From a virus: a stretch of DNA of 56,227 nucleotides. The stretch spans positions 1 to 56,227 of IMG/VR virus record IMGVR_UViG_3300046003_007106, one strand, 5' to 3'. Shown in pieces: positions 9,214-17,973 of this stretch (position 1 is the stretch's first letter; each line of letters opens with the position of its first letter). Under the pieces are notes generated by a model that did not search any database, had not been told where the DNA came from, and saw only the letters and a list, made by a program, of their open reading frames with translations. Position numbers and translations under genes: made by a program.

Positions 9214-9522
9214 TTATTTGGTTTCCTCAACTGCAGTATCCTCAACTGCTGAAACTTCAGCATTTGATTTCGCTATTGATACTTTGTGACCAGTATAGTT
9301 TTTATAACCAATTAAAGCAGCGCCAATCATAGTAAAAGCTACAGCTTGATTAATTACGTCCATACTTTTGTCAACGAACATTTTATCAACCACCCCTAAC
9401 AGGAATGATAAACAGCCAATCATAACAATGATAAAGCCTGATGTTGATGTTACAGATGTTTTTCCGTCTGGGTTCGATGTCATTTCACCGAAAGACCATT
9501 TTTTGATGTCTCCTATTTTCAT
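9214..9522 (-). CDS. Small two-helix membrane protein, holin candidate
   Basis: The 102-residue product has two hydrophobic segments, about residues 29-46 (FIIVMIGCLSFLLGVV) and 59-76 (AVAFTMIGAALIGY). They are separated by a short charged turn and followed by an acidic, Val/Ala/Glu-rich tail. It is the only minus-strand gene inside the head module and has its own late-type element 16 bases upstream. Size and topology fit a holin or other inner-membrane lysis or anti-lysis protein, but no family signature is visible. Two other small membrane proteins in the window are equally possible holins. Confidence 0.6.
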   Translation of the reverse strand: MKIGDIKKWSFGEMTSNPDGKTSVTSTSGFIIVMIGCLSFLLGVVDKMFVDKSMDVINQAVAFTMIGAALIGYKNYTGHKVSIAKSNAEVSAVEDTAVEETK

Positions 9523-9538
9523 AATATATGTGTTTAGT

Positions 9539-9546
9539 TATAAATA
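9539..9546 (-). promoter_or_regulatory. Late-promoter-like element for gene at 9522
   Basis: On the minus strand TATTTATA lies 16 bases before the ATG at 9522. Confidence 0.5.
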
Positions 9547-9575
9547 TATAAAATTTGTTTTAATGAAGTTTTTTT

Positions 9576-9592
9576 ATTACTATTATAGTAAT
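9576..9592 (+). promoter_or_regulatory. 17-base palindrome upstream of gene at 9628
   Basis: ATTACTATTATAGTAAT is a perfect palindrome. A nearly identical copy occurs at 11762-11778, upstream of another small gene. It may be an operator or a third promoter type. Confidence 0.35.
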
Positions 9593-9627
9593 AAATAATA
9601 AAATATATTAAAACATGAAGAAACAAA

Positions 9628-10077
9628 ATGCAAAGCAAATTTGGGAAAGAAAAGAAACTCTTTACAGACAAGAGATTTCGAGTTAAATACGGTACAATTG
9701 ATGCTGTTAAATTAAACGCTATTTATTTAAACATTGAATCATGGGTGCAACCCAAAGAAATAGATAACTACGATTCATACGTTAGATTAATGCGAAAACA
9801 AATTATTCTTAAAATAAAAGATAGTATCGATATAACAACGTTTAATGAAAATTTTATTGTGGATCTGGATTTAAGAGCTTCAGGTATGTCATCAGATAAA
9901 AAAAGTTTTATGTTCATCGAATTAACAATATACCCTAAAGAAAAATTAAAATTTAATTCAACTTTAATGTTTAAAAAAATGCAAGAATTGTCTAATCTTA
10001 TAGTGGAATCTTTAGAACAAAATAAATTAAACTACTTTTCAAAAAAATCAAATGATAGAACTAGACGAGATATATGA
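9628..10077 (+). CDS. Hypothetical protein, 149 aa
   Basis: This basic, mixed alpha/beta protein has no recognised family. Its C-terminus overlaps the start of the AAA ATPase gene by 26 bases, which suggests translational coupling and possibly a shared function. An alternative ATG at 9615 is in another frame and meets a stop after 23 codons, so the ATG at 9628 is preferred. A palindrome lies about 35 bases upstream. The function is unknown. Confidence 0.6.
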   Translation: MQSKFGKEKKLFTDKRFRVKYGTIDAVKLNAIYLNIESWVQPKEIDNYDSYVRLMRKQIILKIKDSIDITTFNENFIVDLDLRASGMSSDKKSFMFIELTIYPKEKLKFNSTLMFKKMQELSNLIVESLEQNKLNYFSKKSNDRTRRDI

Positions 10078-10975
10078 GATGTCCATGGGACATGAACAAG
10101 AAATGCTTAAAGAACAGCTTGATAGAATTCACCCATCAATTGAATCATGGTACACAATAAACAATACGGATTTCTTTTTTAATTTTAAAACAGTTGCTGC
10201 CGTTGAATCTGGTTTATATAGTATGATATATAACGATAGTAACGGTTTTGGAGTTTCAAAATTAAATTATAAAAGCGATGAATTTTTCCATCTACCATCG
10301 TTACCGCATAATGAAATTATTAGTGATTTAATAAAATTCTGGGATAATGTAGATAGGTTTAAAAAATATAATTTAACACCAAAAAGAGGTATTATATTAT
10401 ATGGTGATCCAGGTTGTGGTAAAACATCGTTAATCTATCTTTTGGTTGATAAATTAAAGGAATACAATGGTTTATCAATCTATTTTGACAACCCTTTTAA
10501 CTGGGTTGAGTTAGCTAAATTAGTTAGAAAAGTAGAAAAAACAAGACCATTACTTTGTATTATTGAGGATATTGATCTTGTGATTCAAAAGTTTGGTGAG
10601 GATGTATTTTTAAATTTCTTAGACGGTCTAAATTCGATAGAGAATGTTGTTTATGTTGCAACAACAAATAATTTAGAAAAAATACCCGCTAGAATTAAAG
10701 ACAGACCATCAAGATTTGACAAGAAATATAAAATAGAAAAACCAACAGCCGAAGATAGAAAGATTTATTTTACCGAAATATTGGATGAAGAAGATAAAAA
10801 ACTATACGATATTGATAAATTAACTAAAGATACCAACGGTTATACCATGGCTCATCTTAAAGAAACTTTTATTTCATTATATATTCTTAAAAACCCATAT
10901 GATGAGACCATTAAGCGATTAAAAAACAAAAAAATTGCTGATGAGCGGATGGGGTTTGACTTTTCTGATGATTAA
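10052..10975 (+). CDS. AAA-family ATPase, 307 aa
   Basis: A single AAA module has Walker A GDPGCGKT (residues 118-125), Walker B LLCIIEDID (about 167-175), a sensor-1 region VYVATTNNLEKIP and an arginine-rich DRPSRFD motif. This arrangement resembles FtsH- and Bcs1-type AAA proteins. The N-terminal 110 residues are specific to this protein, and no transmembrane helix or protease domain is present. It lies between portal and prohead protease and overlaps the preceding gene, so it may remodel or assemble head or neck proteins; that is inference. Confidence 0.85.
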   Translation: MIELDEIYEMSMGHEQEMLKEQLDRIHPSIESWYTINNTDFFFNFKTVAAVESGLYSMIYNDSNGFGVSKLNYKSDEFFHLPSLPHNEIISDLIKFWDNVDRFKKYNLTPKRGIILYGDPGCGKTSLIYLLVDKLKEYNGLSIYFDNPFNWVELAKLVRKVEKTRPLLCIIEDIDLVIQKFGEDVFLNFLDGLNSIENVVYVATTNNLEKIPARIKDRPSRFDKKYKIEKPTAEDRKIYFTEILDEEDKKLYDIDKLTKDTNGYTMAHLKETFISLYILKNPYDETIKRLKNKKIADERMGFDFSDD

Positions 10976-11000
10976 CTTGGTATTTAACTTGTTTTCATTA

Positions 11001-11008
11001 TATTTATG
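11001..11008 (+). promoter_or_regulatory. Late-promoter-like element for prohead protease
   Basis: TATTTATG lies 17 bases before the ATG at 11026. Confidence 0.5.
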
Positions 11009-11025
11009 TAATATAAACTATTGAA

Positions 11026-11739
11026 ATGGGTATGAAAATATTAAAAGAAAACGAAGAAGGTTTTGGTATCTTAATTGAAGGTGATGCTGGTTCAGTATCT
11101 GAAGTATTACAAGGACAAATTATAAATGAGGAAATTAGTAAGGGCCCAATAGATTTATCTGGGCCCATATACTATTACGCCACGTTACAAAAATATGGTG
11201 TTGAAAACAGAAATGGTAGAGTATATCCAGAAAATATTCTAAGAAGGGAAGAACAAAGGTATAGAGAAGTTATTGCTCGTAACTCCAGTTTTCATGAATT
11301 AGACCACCCACAAGAATCTGTTATATCACTTAAAGGTGGTTCACCACATAGAATAGTAGATATGTTCTGGAAAGATAATGTTCTTATAGGTAAATTGGAG
11401 ATATTAGTATCTGAAGGTTTTAGAAGAGGTGGTATTATATCTTGTAATGGTGATTTAGTTGCACATTATTTAAGTTATGGTATGACATTAGGTATATCAT
11501 CAAGAGGGGTTGGAAGTCTTAAAAAGATCAACGGTAAAAATGTTGTTCAAGATGACTTTGAATTAATATGTTGGGATATCGTTTCATCACCATCTACACC
11601 TGGTTCTTACTTATATAAAGATCCACAAGATTTTAAAAAATATGATGAGGTTTTGACTGAACCAAAAGGTATTGAGGAAAATGCGATACCTGAAGAAGAT
11701 AATTTTTTGGCTAACCTTAACAAATTTTTGAAGTTTTAA
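11026..11739 (+). CDS. Prohead maturation protease (T4 gp21-like)
   Basis: This serine protease cleaves scaffold, capsid and internal proteins during head maturation. The catalytic His is in FHELDHP and the nucleophile Ser in LGISSRGVG, the arrangement seen in T4 gp21 and related phage prohead proteases. The N-terminal part ends near YYYATLQKYGVENRNGRVYP, a common start of the protease core. The acidic C-terminal 40 residues may be removed on self-cleavage. It stands just before scaffold and capsid genes, as in T4. T4 gp21 cuts after (I/L)-x-E, which fits the L-N-E motifs found here in the capsid protein and many leader peptides. Confidence 0.9.
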   Translation: MGMKILKENEEGFGILIEGDAGSVSEVLQGQIINEEISKGPIDLSGPIYYYATLQKYGVENRNGRVYPENILRREEQRYREVIARNSSFHELDHPQESVISLKGGSPHRIVDMFWKDNVLIGKLEILVSEGFRRGGIISCNGDLVAHYLSYGMTLGISSRGVGSLKKINGKNVVQDDFELICWDIVSSPSTPGSYLYKDPQDFKKYDEVLTEPKGIEENAIPEEDNFLANLNKFLKF

Positions 11740-11761
11740 GTTTTTTTTTTAAAAAAATTTT

Positions 11762-11778
11762 ATTACTATTATAATAAT
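11762..11778 (+). promoter_or_regulatory. Second copy of ATTACTATTATA palindrome-like element
   Basis: ATTACTATTATAATAAT differs from the copy at 9576-9592 at one position and lies 14 bases before an ATG. Confidence 0.35.
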
Positions 11779-11792
11779 TAAAAATATTTTTT

Positions 11793-12032
11793 ATGAGAAC
11801 ATACTATTGGTACACAGTTACAATTCAATTTGCTGTTGAAGACGAGCAAACAGGGAAAATTAAAAAGATTAAAGAAAATTATCTAACCAAAGCAATATCT
11901 GTTACTGACGCGGAAGCCTCTGTAATCAATGATCTTGAAGGTACAATGGGTGATTTTAGAATCTTAAAAATTGATGAATCTAAAATCGTTAGACTTATCA
12001 TTCCAAAGGGGGTTGATATCAACGCTGAATAA
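11793..12032 (+). CDS. DUF4494-like small protein
   Basis: The 79-residue product, with YYWYTVTIQFAVEDEQTG near its start and a conserved YLTKAISVTDAEA segment, resembles the DUF4494 family of small proteins found in Bacteroidota and their phages. The family function is unknown. It sits between protease and scaffold, has an upstream palindrome-like element instead of the TATTTATA motif, and ends in its own terminator. It may therefore be regulated apart from the head genes. Confidence 0.7.
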   Translation: MRTYYWYTVTIQFAVEDEQTGKIKKIKENYLTKAISVTDAEASVINDLEGTMGDFRILKIDESKIVRLIIPKGVDINAE

Positions 12033-12054
12033 AAACTAAGAAAAACACTTTAAA

Positions 12055-12080
12055 AACCATCCATATCGGGTGGTTTTTTT
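12055..12080 (+). terminator. Intrinsic terminator after DUF4494-like gene
   Basis: AACCATCC (12055-12062) pairs with GGGTGGTT (12068-12075, one G-T pair) and is followed by T residues. Confidence 0.8.
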
Positions 12081-12154
12081 TGTTTAACCCCCTGTAATAT
12101 AACTTAATAAGAATATTTTTTTTTATTTTTTTTGTTCTTTTGATATTTTCATAG

Positions 12155-12162
12155 TATTTATT
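12155..12162 (+). promoter_or_regulatory. Late-promoter-like element for scaffold/capsid genes
   Basis: TATTTATT lies 42 bases before the scaffold ATG, farther than at most other sites. It would serve both the scaffold and the capsid gene. Confidence 0.4.
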
Positions 12163-12204
12163 ACAAAGATAATATATCATAATAATTTTTTAATAAATTA
12201 AAAC

Positions 12205-13491
12205 ATGAGCAAGACAAATATTTTAGCAGAAACTCTAGCTGAAATTCAGGAATTAAGAGAAGCTGTTTCTAAAAACGCTAACCATGCGTTGAAAAGTACT
12301 CTTAAAGAAGAATTAGAAGAGATTGTCAAAAACAACCTAGAGGAAGTTGATGACGAAGAGTTAACAGATGACATGCCTGGTGATGATCTACCAGGTGATC
12401 AAACAGCAAATAATGATGACGGTATGGGTGATATGCCTGCTGAACCAGAAGATGGTGAAGAGGTTATTGATTTAACCGATAAATCAGATGAGGATGTTAT
12501 TAAACATTTCAACCTCATGGAACCTGCTGACGAGATCGAAATCGTACAAACTCCAGAAGGTGGAGTACAAATTAACATTCAACCAGCTAAAGGTGAAGAA
12601 GAATCTGAAGAAGGTTCTGAAGAAATGCCAGCTGATGATAATGTTGATGAGTACAACGAAAAACCAATGGAAGAAATTGTGGATGAAATGATTGATTTAG
12701 GAGAAGAGCCAATGTATGAGATTGAAATCTCAGAAGAGGATCTTAACGAAGTTGCTAAGGAAGCTATAGCTCACATCGCCAACAAAGGTGGTTCAACTCT
12801 TAACGGGGTATCAAAACTTGAAGAACCAGCTAAAGAAAACGGTATGATCAAAAATGCGGCTACCAAACACATGGCTACTAAAGGTGGATCAGTTCCAACA
12901 GGTGAGAAAAAACTTGAAGAGCCCACTAAAGAAAATGGTGTGATTAAAAATGCGGCTACAAAAGATATCCACGAAAGTACACAAAATAAGGCTGGAAACA
13001 AAAACAAAGAAAAAGAGTTACATGAAAGCTTGGTAGTTATGAGAAAAAAATACCAAGAAACAGTGGCTGAAAACAATAAAAAGACTCAAGAGTTAAATAG
13101 CTTCAAAACTTTAGCGGAAGAATTTAAAGGTTCTGAAACTGAATATAAGTCAGCTATCAAAAATCTTAAGTCGCAATTACAAGAAGTTGCTTTATTTTCA
13201 TCAAACTTAACTTATGCAATTAAATTAATTACTGAAAACTCTACAACTAAGGATGAAAAATTCAATATCCTTAAAAGATTCGATTCAGCTAAAAGCTTAA
13301 ACGAGTCAAGAGAAATCTTTAATAGTTTGCAAGATCAGTTAGTTTCAGGTAAAACAGCAACAAAACAGGTGATTGAAGACAAAATTATGGAAACTCCAAA
13401 AGCTAGTGGTTCTTCAAAATTAAATGAATCAACTGCTTATCAAAATCCACAATTATCAAGAATGTTAGATATCATCGGAAAAATTAAATAA
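12205..13491 (+). CDS. Prohead core scaffold protein (T4 gp22-like)
   Basis: This 428-residue protein is very acidic in residues 30-190, with long Asp/Glu/Gly/Pro runs, and helical in residues 270-400. That is the profile of a phage scaffold that fills the prohead. Residues 195-226 and 227-258 are a tandem 32-residue repeat (GGS...KLEEP-KENG-IKNAATK). The C-terminal part contains repeated L-N-E-S sites (SLNESREIF, KLNESTAYQ) that match the probable cleavage site of the maturation protease, as expected for a scaffold that is digested. It lies directly before the capsid gene. Confidence 0.85.
   Translation: MSKTNILAETLAEIQELREAVSKNANHALKSTLKEELEEIVKNNLEEVDDEELTDDMPGDDLPGDQTANNDDGMGDMPAEPEDGEEVIDLTDKSDEDVIKHFNLMEPADEIEIVQTPEGGVQINIQPAKGEEESEEGSEEMPADDNVDEYNEKPMEEIVDEMIDLGEEPMYEIEISEEDLNEVAKEAIAHIANKGGSTLNGVSKLEEPAKENGMIKNAATKHMATKGGSVPTGEKKLEEPTKENGVIKNAATKDIHESTQNKAGNKNKEKELHESLVVMRKKYQETVAENNKKTQELNSFKTLAEEFKGSETEYKSAIKNLKSQLQEVALFSSNLTYAIKLITENSTTKDEKFNILKRFDSAKSLNESREIFNSLQDQLVSGKTATKQVIEDKIMETPKASGSSKLNESTAYQNPQLSRMLDIIGKIK
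12787..12978 (+). repeat. Tandem 96-base repeat in scaffold gene
   Basis: Two 96-base units begin at 12787 and 12883 and encode similar 32-residue segments of the scaffold. Confidence 0.75.
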
Positions 13492-13526
13492 TAAAATTAA
13501 AAACAAACTTAAAAACAAAAACTAAA

Positions 13527-15110
13527 ATGGGAGCATTATTAGAATCAGGAAAAGTTGGTAACGTAAGCTTAAATCACTTAAAAGCTGTACGTACTGATGT
13601 AATTAACAGATGGGACAGCTTAGGACTATTAGAAGGTCTTGCTGGTCACAGAAAAGAGAATATCGCACAATTATTTGAAAACCAAGCATCACACATGCTT
13701 AATGAATCAGTTGCTTTAGGTAACGAAGGTTCTTTCGAAACTGTGGTATTCCCAATCGTGAGAAGAGTATTCTCAAAATTATTAGCTAACGAAATCGTTT
13801 CGGTTCAAGCTTTAAACTTACCTATTGGTAAATTATTCTACTTCATTCCGAAGTTAGAGACTTCATCATTTGATTCTAATCAAGGTGGTATCGATACAAG
13901 CGGTACTCAAGTAAGTGCTAACCTTTATGATTCTTTCTACGGAGAGAATGGTCTTTATGACTCATCTAAAGGTACTGCTACAACTTTAACTGGTGTTAAA
14001 GATACAACTACTTTGTATCAATTTACTACTACAGGTTCTACTGACGGTTATGACGCTGTAGCTGGAACATCTTGCCCTGTTAGCACAACTTCAATCATTA
14101 AAGTTGATTTTAGCAACTATCAAACTAACTGGGATAATGCTGAAGAAGTTATGTCAACATTAAACATTACTAGTGTAACTTCTGGTGCCAGCTTCGATTT
14201 CTATTTACCAGCTCAAAAATATGGTAAATCAGTTATGGATTCAACTGGTATTATTTACATTGCAATTGTTAACAACAGTGCTTCTGTAGCATTACCTTTG
14301 ACTGGTTTAACTGTAACAGCTAAAGAGTACGAATCTTTAGAGTACAGTGACACAATGGGTGAGGTAAGCTTCGAACTTCAATCTGTAACAGTTTCTGTTA
14401 TCGAAAGAAAATTAAGAGCTCAATGGTCTCCAGAATTAGCTCAAGACGTATCAGCGTTCCATAACATTGATGCAGAAGCTGAATTAACAGCTTTATTATC
14501 TGAGCAAGTTGCTGCTGAGATTGACCGTGAAATTTTACGTGACTTACGTAGAGGTGCGGCATGGAGAATGCAATGGGATTACTCTGGTTCAAGAATTCAA
14601 ACAGGTGGTTTGAATGTTGGAAATAGTTTCTATACACAAAAAGATTGGAACCAAACGTTGATCACTGCAATCAACCAAGTTTCTGCACAAATCCACAAAG
14701 CTACTTTAAGAGGTGGTGCTAACTGGATCGTAGTTTCTGCTGAGATTTCAGCTATCTTGGACGACTTAGAATACTTCCACGTATCTAACGCTGCTCCAGA
14801 GCAAGACAAATATAACATGGGTATTGAAAGAATCGGTTCATTAGGTGGAAGATACCAAGTTTACCGTGATCCTTACTTCCCAGCTGATACAATCTTGATG
14901 GGTCACAAAGGTACATCTTTGTTGGATACAGGTTACATCTACGCACCATACGTACCAATGCAATTAACTCCTACAATGTACAACCCGTTCACCTTTGCAC
15001 CAGTTAAAGGTATTATGACTCGTTACGCGAAAAAAATGGTAAATAACCGTTTCTATGGTGTAATCAAATGTCAAAATATCGTTAGCTTCGGTATCACAGG
15101 TTTAAGATAA
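13527..15110 (+). CDS. Major capsid protein (T4 gp23-like)
   Basis: The 527-residue protein forms the hexamers of the head shell. Its N-terminal region (NRWDSLGLLEG, then IAQLFENQ) resembles the T4 gp23 prosegment. HMLNE-SVALG at residues 57-65 lines up with the T4 site LTE-A, so cleavage after Glu60 is likely. The body contains VRRVFSKLLANEIVSVQALNLPIGK, typical of the family. A Thr/Ser-rich insertion of about 130 residues (150-280) may be a surface domain. Codon use is more regular and slightly more GC-rich than in neighbouring genes, consistent with high expression. A strong terminator follows. Confidence 0.93.
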   Translation: MGALLESGKVGNVSLNHLKAVRTDVINRWDSLGLLEGLAGHRKENIAQLFENQASHMLNESVALGNEGSFETVVFPIVRRVFSKLLANEIVSVQALNLPIGKLFYFIPKLETSSFDSNQGGIDTSGTQVSANLYDSFYGENGLYDSSKGTATTLTGVKDTTTLYQFTTTGSTDGYDAVAGTSCPVSTTSIIKVDFSNYQTNWDNAEEVMSTLNITSVTSGASFDFYLPAQKYGKSVMDSTGIIYIAIVNNSASVALPLTGLTVTAKEYESLEYSDTMGEVSFELQSVTVSVIERKLRAQWSPELAQDVSAFHNIDAEAELTALLSEQVAAEIDREILRDLRRGAAWRMQWDYSGSRIQTGGLNVGNSFYTQKDWNQTLITAINQVSAQIHKATLRGGANWIVVSAEISAILDDLEYFHVSNAAPEQDKYNMGIERIGSLGGRYQVYRDPYFPADTILMGHKGTSLLDTGYIYAPYVPMQLTPTMYNPFTFAPVKGIMTRYAKKMVNNRFYGVIKCQNIVSFGITGLR

Positions 15111-15133
15111 TCTTAAGGGTTACATTAAAATAC

Positions 15134-15164
15134 AAAAGGGTGGATTTTTTCCACCCTTTTTTTT
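15134..15164 (+). terminator. Intrinsic terminator after major capsid gene
   Basis: AAAAGGGTGG (15134-15143) pairs with CCACCCTTTT (15151-15160), a perfect 10-base stem followed by T residues. Confidence 0.9.
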
Positions 15165-15171
15165 GTTTATA

Positions 15172-15195
15172 TTTGTTTGTTTTTCACTATATTTG
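15172..15195 (+). promoter_or_regulatory. Possible host-type promoter of sugar operon
   Basis: TATATTTG (15188-15195) matches the Bacteroidota -7 element. TTTG copies lie upstream, but at 12 or 22 bases and not the usual 19-20, so this site is less certain. Confidence 0.35.
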
Positions 15196-15216
15196 TATGG
15201 TTAATTATAAACATTT

Positions 15217-17970
15217 ATGAAAAAATTATTATACATCGCCCCACATCTTTCTACAGGTGGTTTACCACAATATTTAACTAAAAAAATTGAACTAATTAGA
15301 GATTCGTTTGAAATTTATGTTGTTGAATGGTCTAACCACACTGGTGGTGTATTGGTTGTACAAAGAGATAAAATAACTTCAATGATTGCTCCAGATAAAT
15401 TCTTTACTCTGGAAGAAAATAAAATGCAATTAATTGATATTATTAATCAAGTATCACCAGATATTATACATCTGGAAGAAATCCCAGAATATTTCATGGA
15501 TTTTGAGGTTGCAAAAGAAATCTACAAAAAAGATCGTAATTATGTAATCGTGGAAACTTCACATGATTCATCATATGATGTCACACAAAAGAAATTTTTT
15601 CCAGATAAATTTATGTTTGTTTCTGATTGGCAAATTAAATTATTTGAATCAATTAATATCCCAAAAGTTTTGGTTGAGTATCCGATCGAATATAAACAAA
15701 GACCAAACAGAGAAGATGCGTTAAAAGATCTTGATTTGGATCCAAATAAAAAACATGTATTGCATGTTGGTTTATTCACACCAAGAAAAAACCAAAAAGA
15801 GTTTTTTGAATACGCTAAATCGTTACCTGAATATGTTTTCCATTCTGTTGGAAATCAAGCTGGTAATTTTGCACATTACTGGGAACCTTTAATGAAAGAT
15901 AAACCAGAGAATGTTATTTGGCACGGTGAAAGAAAAGATGTTGATAGATTCTACCAAGCGATGGATCTATTCTTATTTACATCTAGAGGCACAGATAACG
16001 ACAAAGAAACAATGCCATTGGTTATTCGTGAAGCAATTTCATGGGACCTACCAATTTTAATTTATAACCTTGGTGTTTATTTAAATTATTTTGATAAATT
16101 TGATAATATCAAATATTTAAATTCATCAGATTTTAACAAAAATTGTTTATTAATTAAAGAAGTTCTTGATAATGGTATGGGGTTCCAAGCAAAAACAAAA
16201 GAAATTGATAGAGAAAAAGAAGCAGTAATTATCTCAACCTACCCAACAACAAAAAGTGTGTCTGATACAACTATTGAATGTATTTTAGCTGCTAAAAAAA
16301 CAGGTAGAAAAATTATATTAACATCACACCTACCAATCCCACCATATTTACAAAGTTTGGTTGATTACTGTGTTTACGATAAAAATAATATCTTAACTAA
16401 ACACACATTTTATTCCCAAAGTAGATACAGTGAGGATGATTTCTTTGCGTTTGTTAATTTAAGAGGTGAAAGTAATGATGTTTACCACGGGCCAACATGT
16501 TATACAAACTATTATAACGGGGTTGCTTTAGCAAATGGACTGGGTATGAAAAAGGTTTATTTACTTAACTATGATTATGTGTTAAAAAATGATGCTTATC
16601 TGGATAACGTATCTAGTATTTTGGACACAAAATCAGCTTATTTTGGTGACATGCCAAATAATCAAGAAGGCCATTGTGTTACAACATTTTTTATGGGTAT
16701 TAAACCATCTTTTTATTTAGATACCGTTAAACCAATATCCTGTGCACAAGATTACGAAAATTTAAAAACTGAATGGGGTTCATTTAGTAACGGGTATGAG
16801 AACATGATGTACTTCGCCTTCAAAGACAAAATGAATCAAATTGAATTAGTTGGTGAAGAACAATTTAAAACTGAGGTTGAGACTAATTTCCATCACAGGG
16901 ATTATTCTAGAGTAGAATATTTCACCGTACTACCAACTAATACCCCTAATTCATTTGCTGTTTACTTCCAGGTCTCAAATTCAATTGATAGTAGAATTGT
17001 TAATATTAAAATCAATAAAAACGGATCATTATTAAAGGAAGATAAGATTACTGTAACTGGTAGAGGTGCTTGGTACGATATAATAAATTATGATTTAGAA
17101 GAAAACGCTACTTATACTGTTAATTACCAATCTTTTGATAAAGACACACAACAATTTATTGAAAGTAAGTTGATAGAAATTAATAATGAATATATCGATA
17201 ACCAACTACCTAACAACGGTATGTTTGATTATAAAGGTGATGTTAAACGTATTAATTTATTAAATAATAATGATACTTCTAAACCTAAAATTAGAATAGT
17301 ACATCTGGTTACAGAACCATCAAGTAATACTAAAGAATTACGATCAGTGTTTTCTTTAAAAGATTTTGCTAACACTTTTGATAACATTGAGTACCATCAA
17401 AAAATTAATGTGATTTATAAAGATTTACCACCGATTGACACTTGTAATAGACCACACGATGTCGCGCCTGAACCAGGGTACTTTAAATTATCCCCAGGAC
17501 ATTATGGTTGTTTCTTGGCACATAAAAATGGTATTACTTTACCAGATAATAATAAGTACGATTTTATACTTGTATTTGAAGGTGATGTTATTATTGACGC
17601 ACCGTATCAAGAGTTATATGATAATCTAATTAGATGGTCACGATTAGCCAAAGAGGAAAATGTTGATATGGTTGGTTTTGGTAACTACTGCGCTGAAAAA
17701 TATAGTGGTGAACGTGAGGATTTAATGCTTAACCTAAGTATTTTCGCACCAGCCCAATCTTATTTGATTAATAGAGAAAAATTATCTACCTTTGTAGAAA
17801 AATTTGAAACTTGTAAATGGGATGCGTTTGATTTATGGATGACCAAGGTTGCTGGTTTACACGGTGCTATGGCTAATAAAATTTATACCAAACATTTACC
17901 AGGATATTCTATTGTGGATAAAAAAGATAAAAATAAAGATAACGATTACGCAGCAATTTTTACCAATTAA
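15217..17970 (+). CDS. Three-domain glycosyltransferase (GT4 - middle domain - GT25-like)
   Basis: This 917-residue protein appears to be a fusion. Residues 1-330 are a GT4-type glycosyltransferase (LLYIAPHLSTGGLPQYL at the start, HVGLFTPRKNQKEF, FTSRGTDNDKETMPLVIREA near the nucleotide-sugar site). Residues about 335-560 form a further alpha/beta domain (VIISTYPTTKSVSDTTIE) that I cannot assign, followed by a beta-rich linker. Residues 689-917 resemble GT25 transferases of lipopolysaccharide synthesis (SPGHYGCFLAHK, then FILVFEGDV with the probable metal-binding acid). There is no signal or membrane segment, so it acts in the cytoplasm. It is the first gene of a four-gene sugar operon. Confidence 0.85.
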   Translation: MKKLLYIAPHLSTGGLPQYLTKKIELIRDSFEIYVVEWSNHTGGVLVVQRDKITSMIAPDKFFTLEENKMQLIDIINQVSPDIIHLEEIPEYFMDFEVAKEIYKKDRNYVIVETSHDSSYDVTQKKFFPDKFMFVSDWQIKLFESINIPKVLVEYPIEYKQRPNREDALKDLDLDPNKKHVLHVGLFTPRKNQKEFFEYAKSLPEYVFHSVGNQAGNFAHYWEPLMKDKPENVIWHGERKDVDRFYQAMDLFLFTSRGTDNDKETMPLVIREAISWDLPILIYNLGVYLNYFDKFDNIKYLNSSDFNKNCLLIKEVLDNGMGFQAKTKEIDREKEAVIISTYPTTKSVSDTTIECILAAKKTGRKIILTSHLPIPPYLQSLVDYCVYDKNNILTKHTFYSQSRYSEDDFFAFVNLRGESNDVYHGPTCYTNYYNGVALANGLGMKKVYLLNYDYVLKNDAYLDNVSSILDTKSAYFGDMPNNQEGHCVTTFFMGIKPSFYLDTVKPISCAQDYENLKTEWGSFSNGYENMMYFAFKDKMNQIELVGEEQFKTEVETNFHHRDYSRVEYFTVLPTNTPNSFAVYFQVSNSIDSRIVNIKINKNGSLLKEDKITVTGRGAWYDIINYDLEENATYTVNYQSFDKDTQQFIESKLIEINNEYIDNQLPNNGMFDYKGDVKRINLLNNNDTSKPKIRIVHLVTEPSSNTKELRSVFSLKDFANTFDNIEYHQKINVIYKDLPPIDTCNRPHDVAPEPGYFKLSPGHYGCFLAHKNGITLPDNNKYDFILVFEGDVIIDAPYQELYDNLIRWSRLAKEENVDMVGFGNYCAEKYSGEREDLMLNLSIFAPAQSYLINREKLSTFVEKFETCKWDAFDLWMTKVAGLHGAMANKIYTKHLPGYSIVDKKDKNKDNDYAAIFTN

Positions 17971-17973
17971 TAT

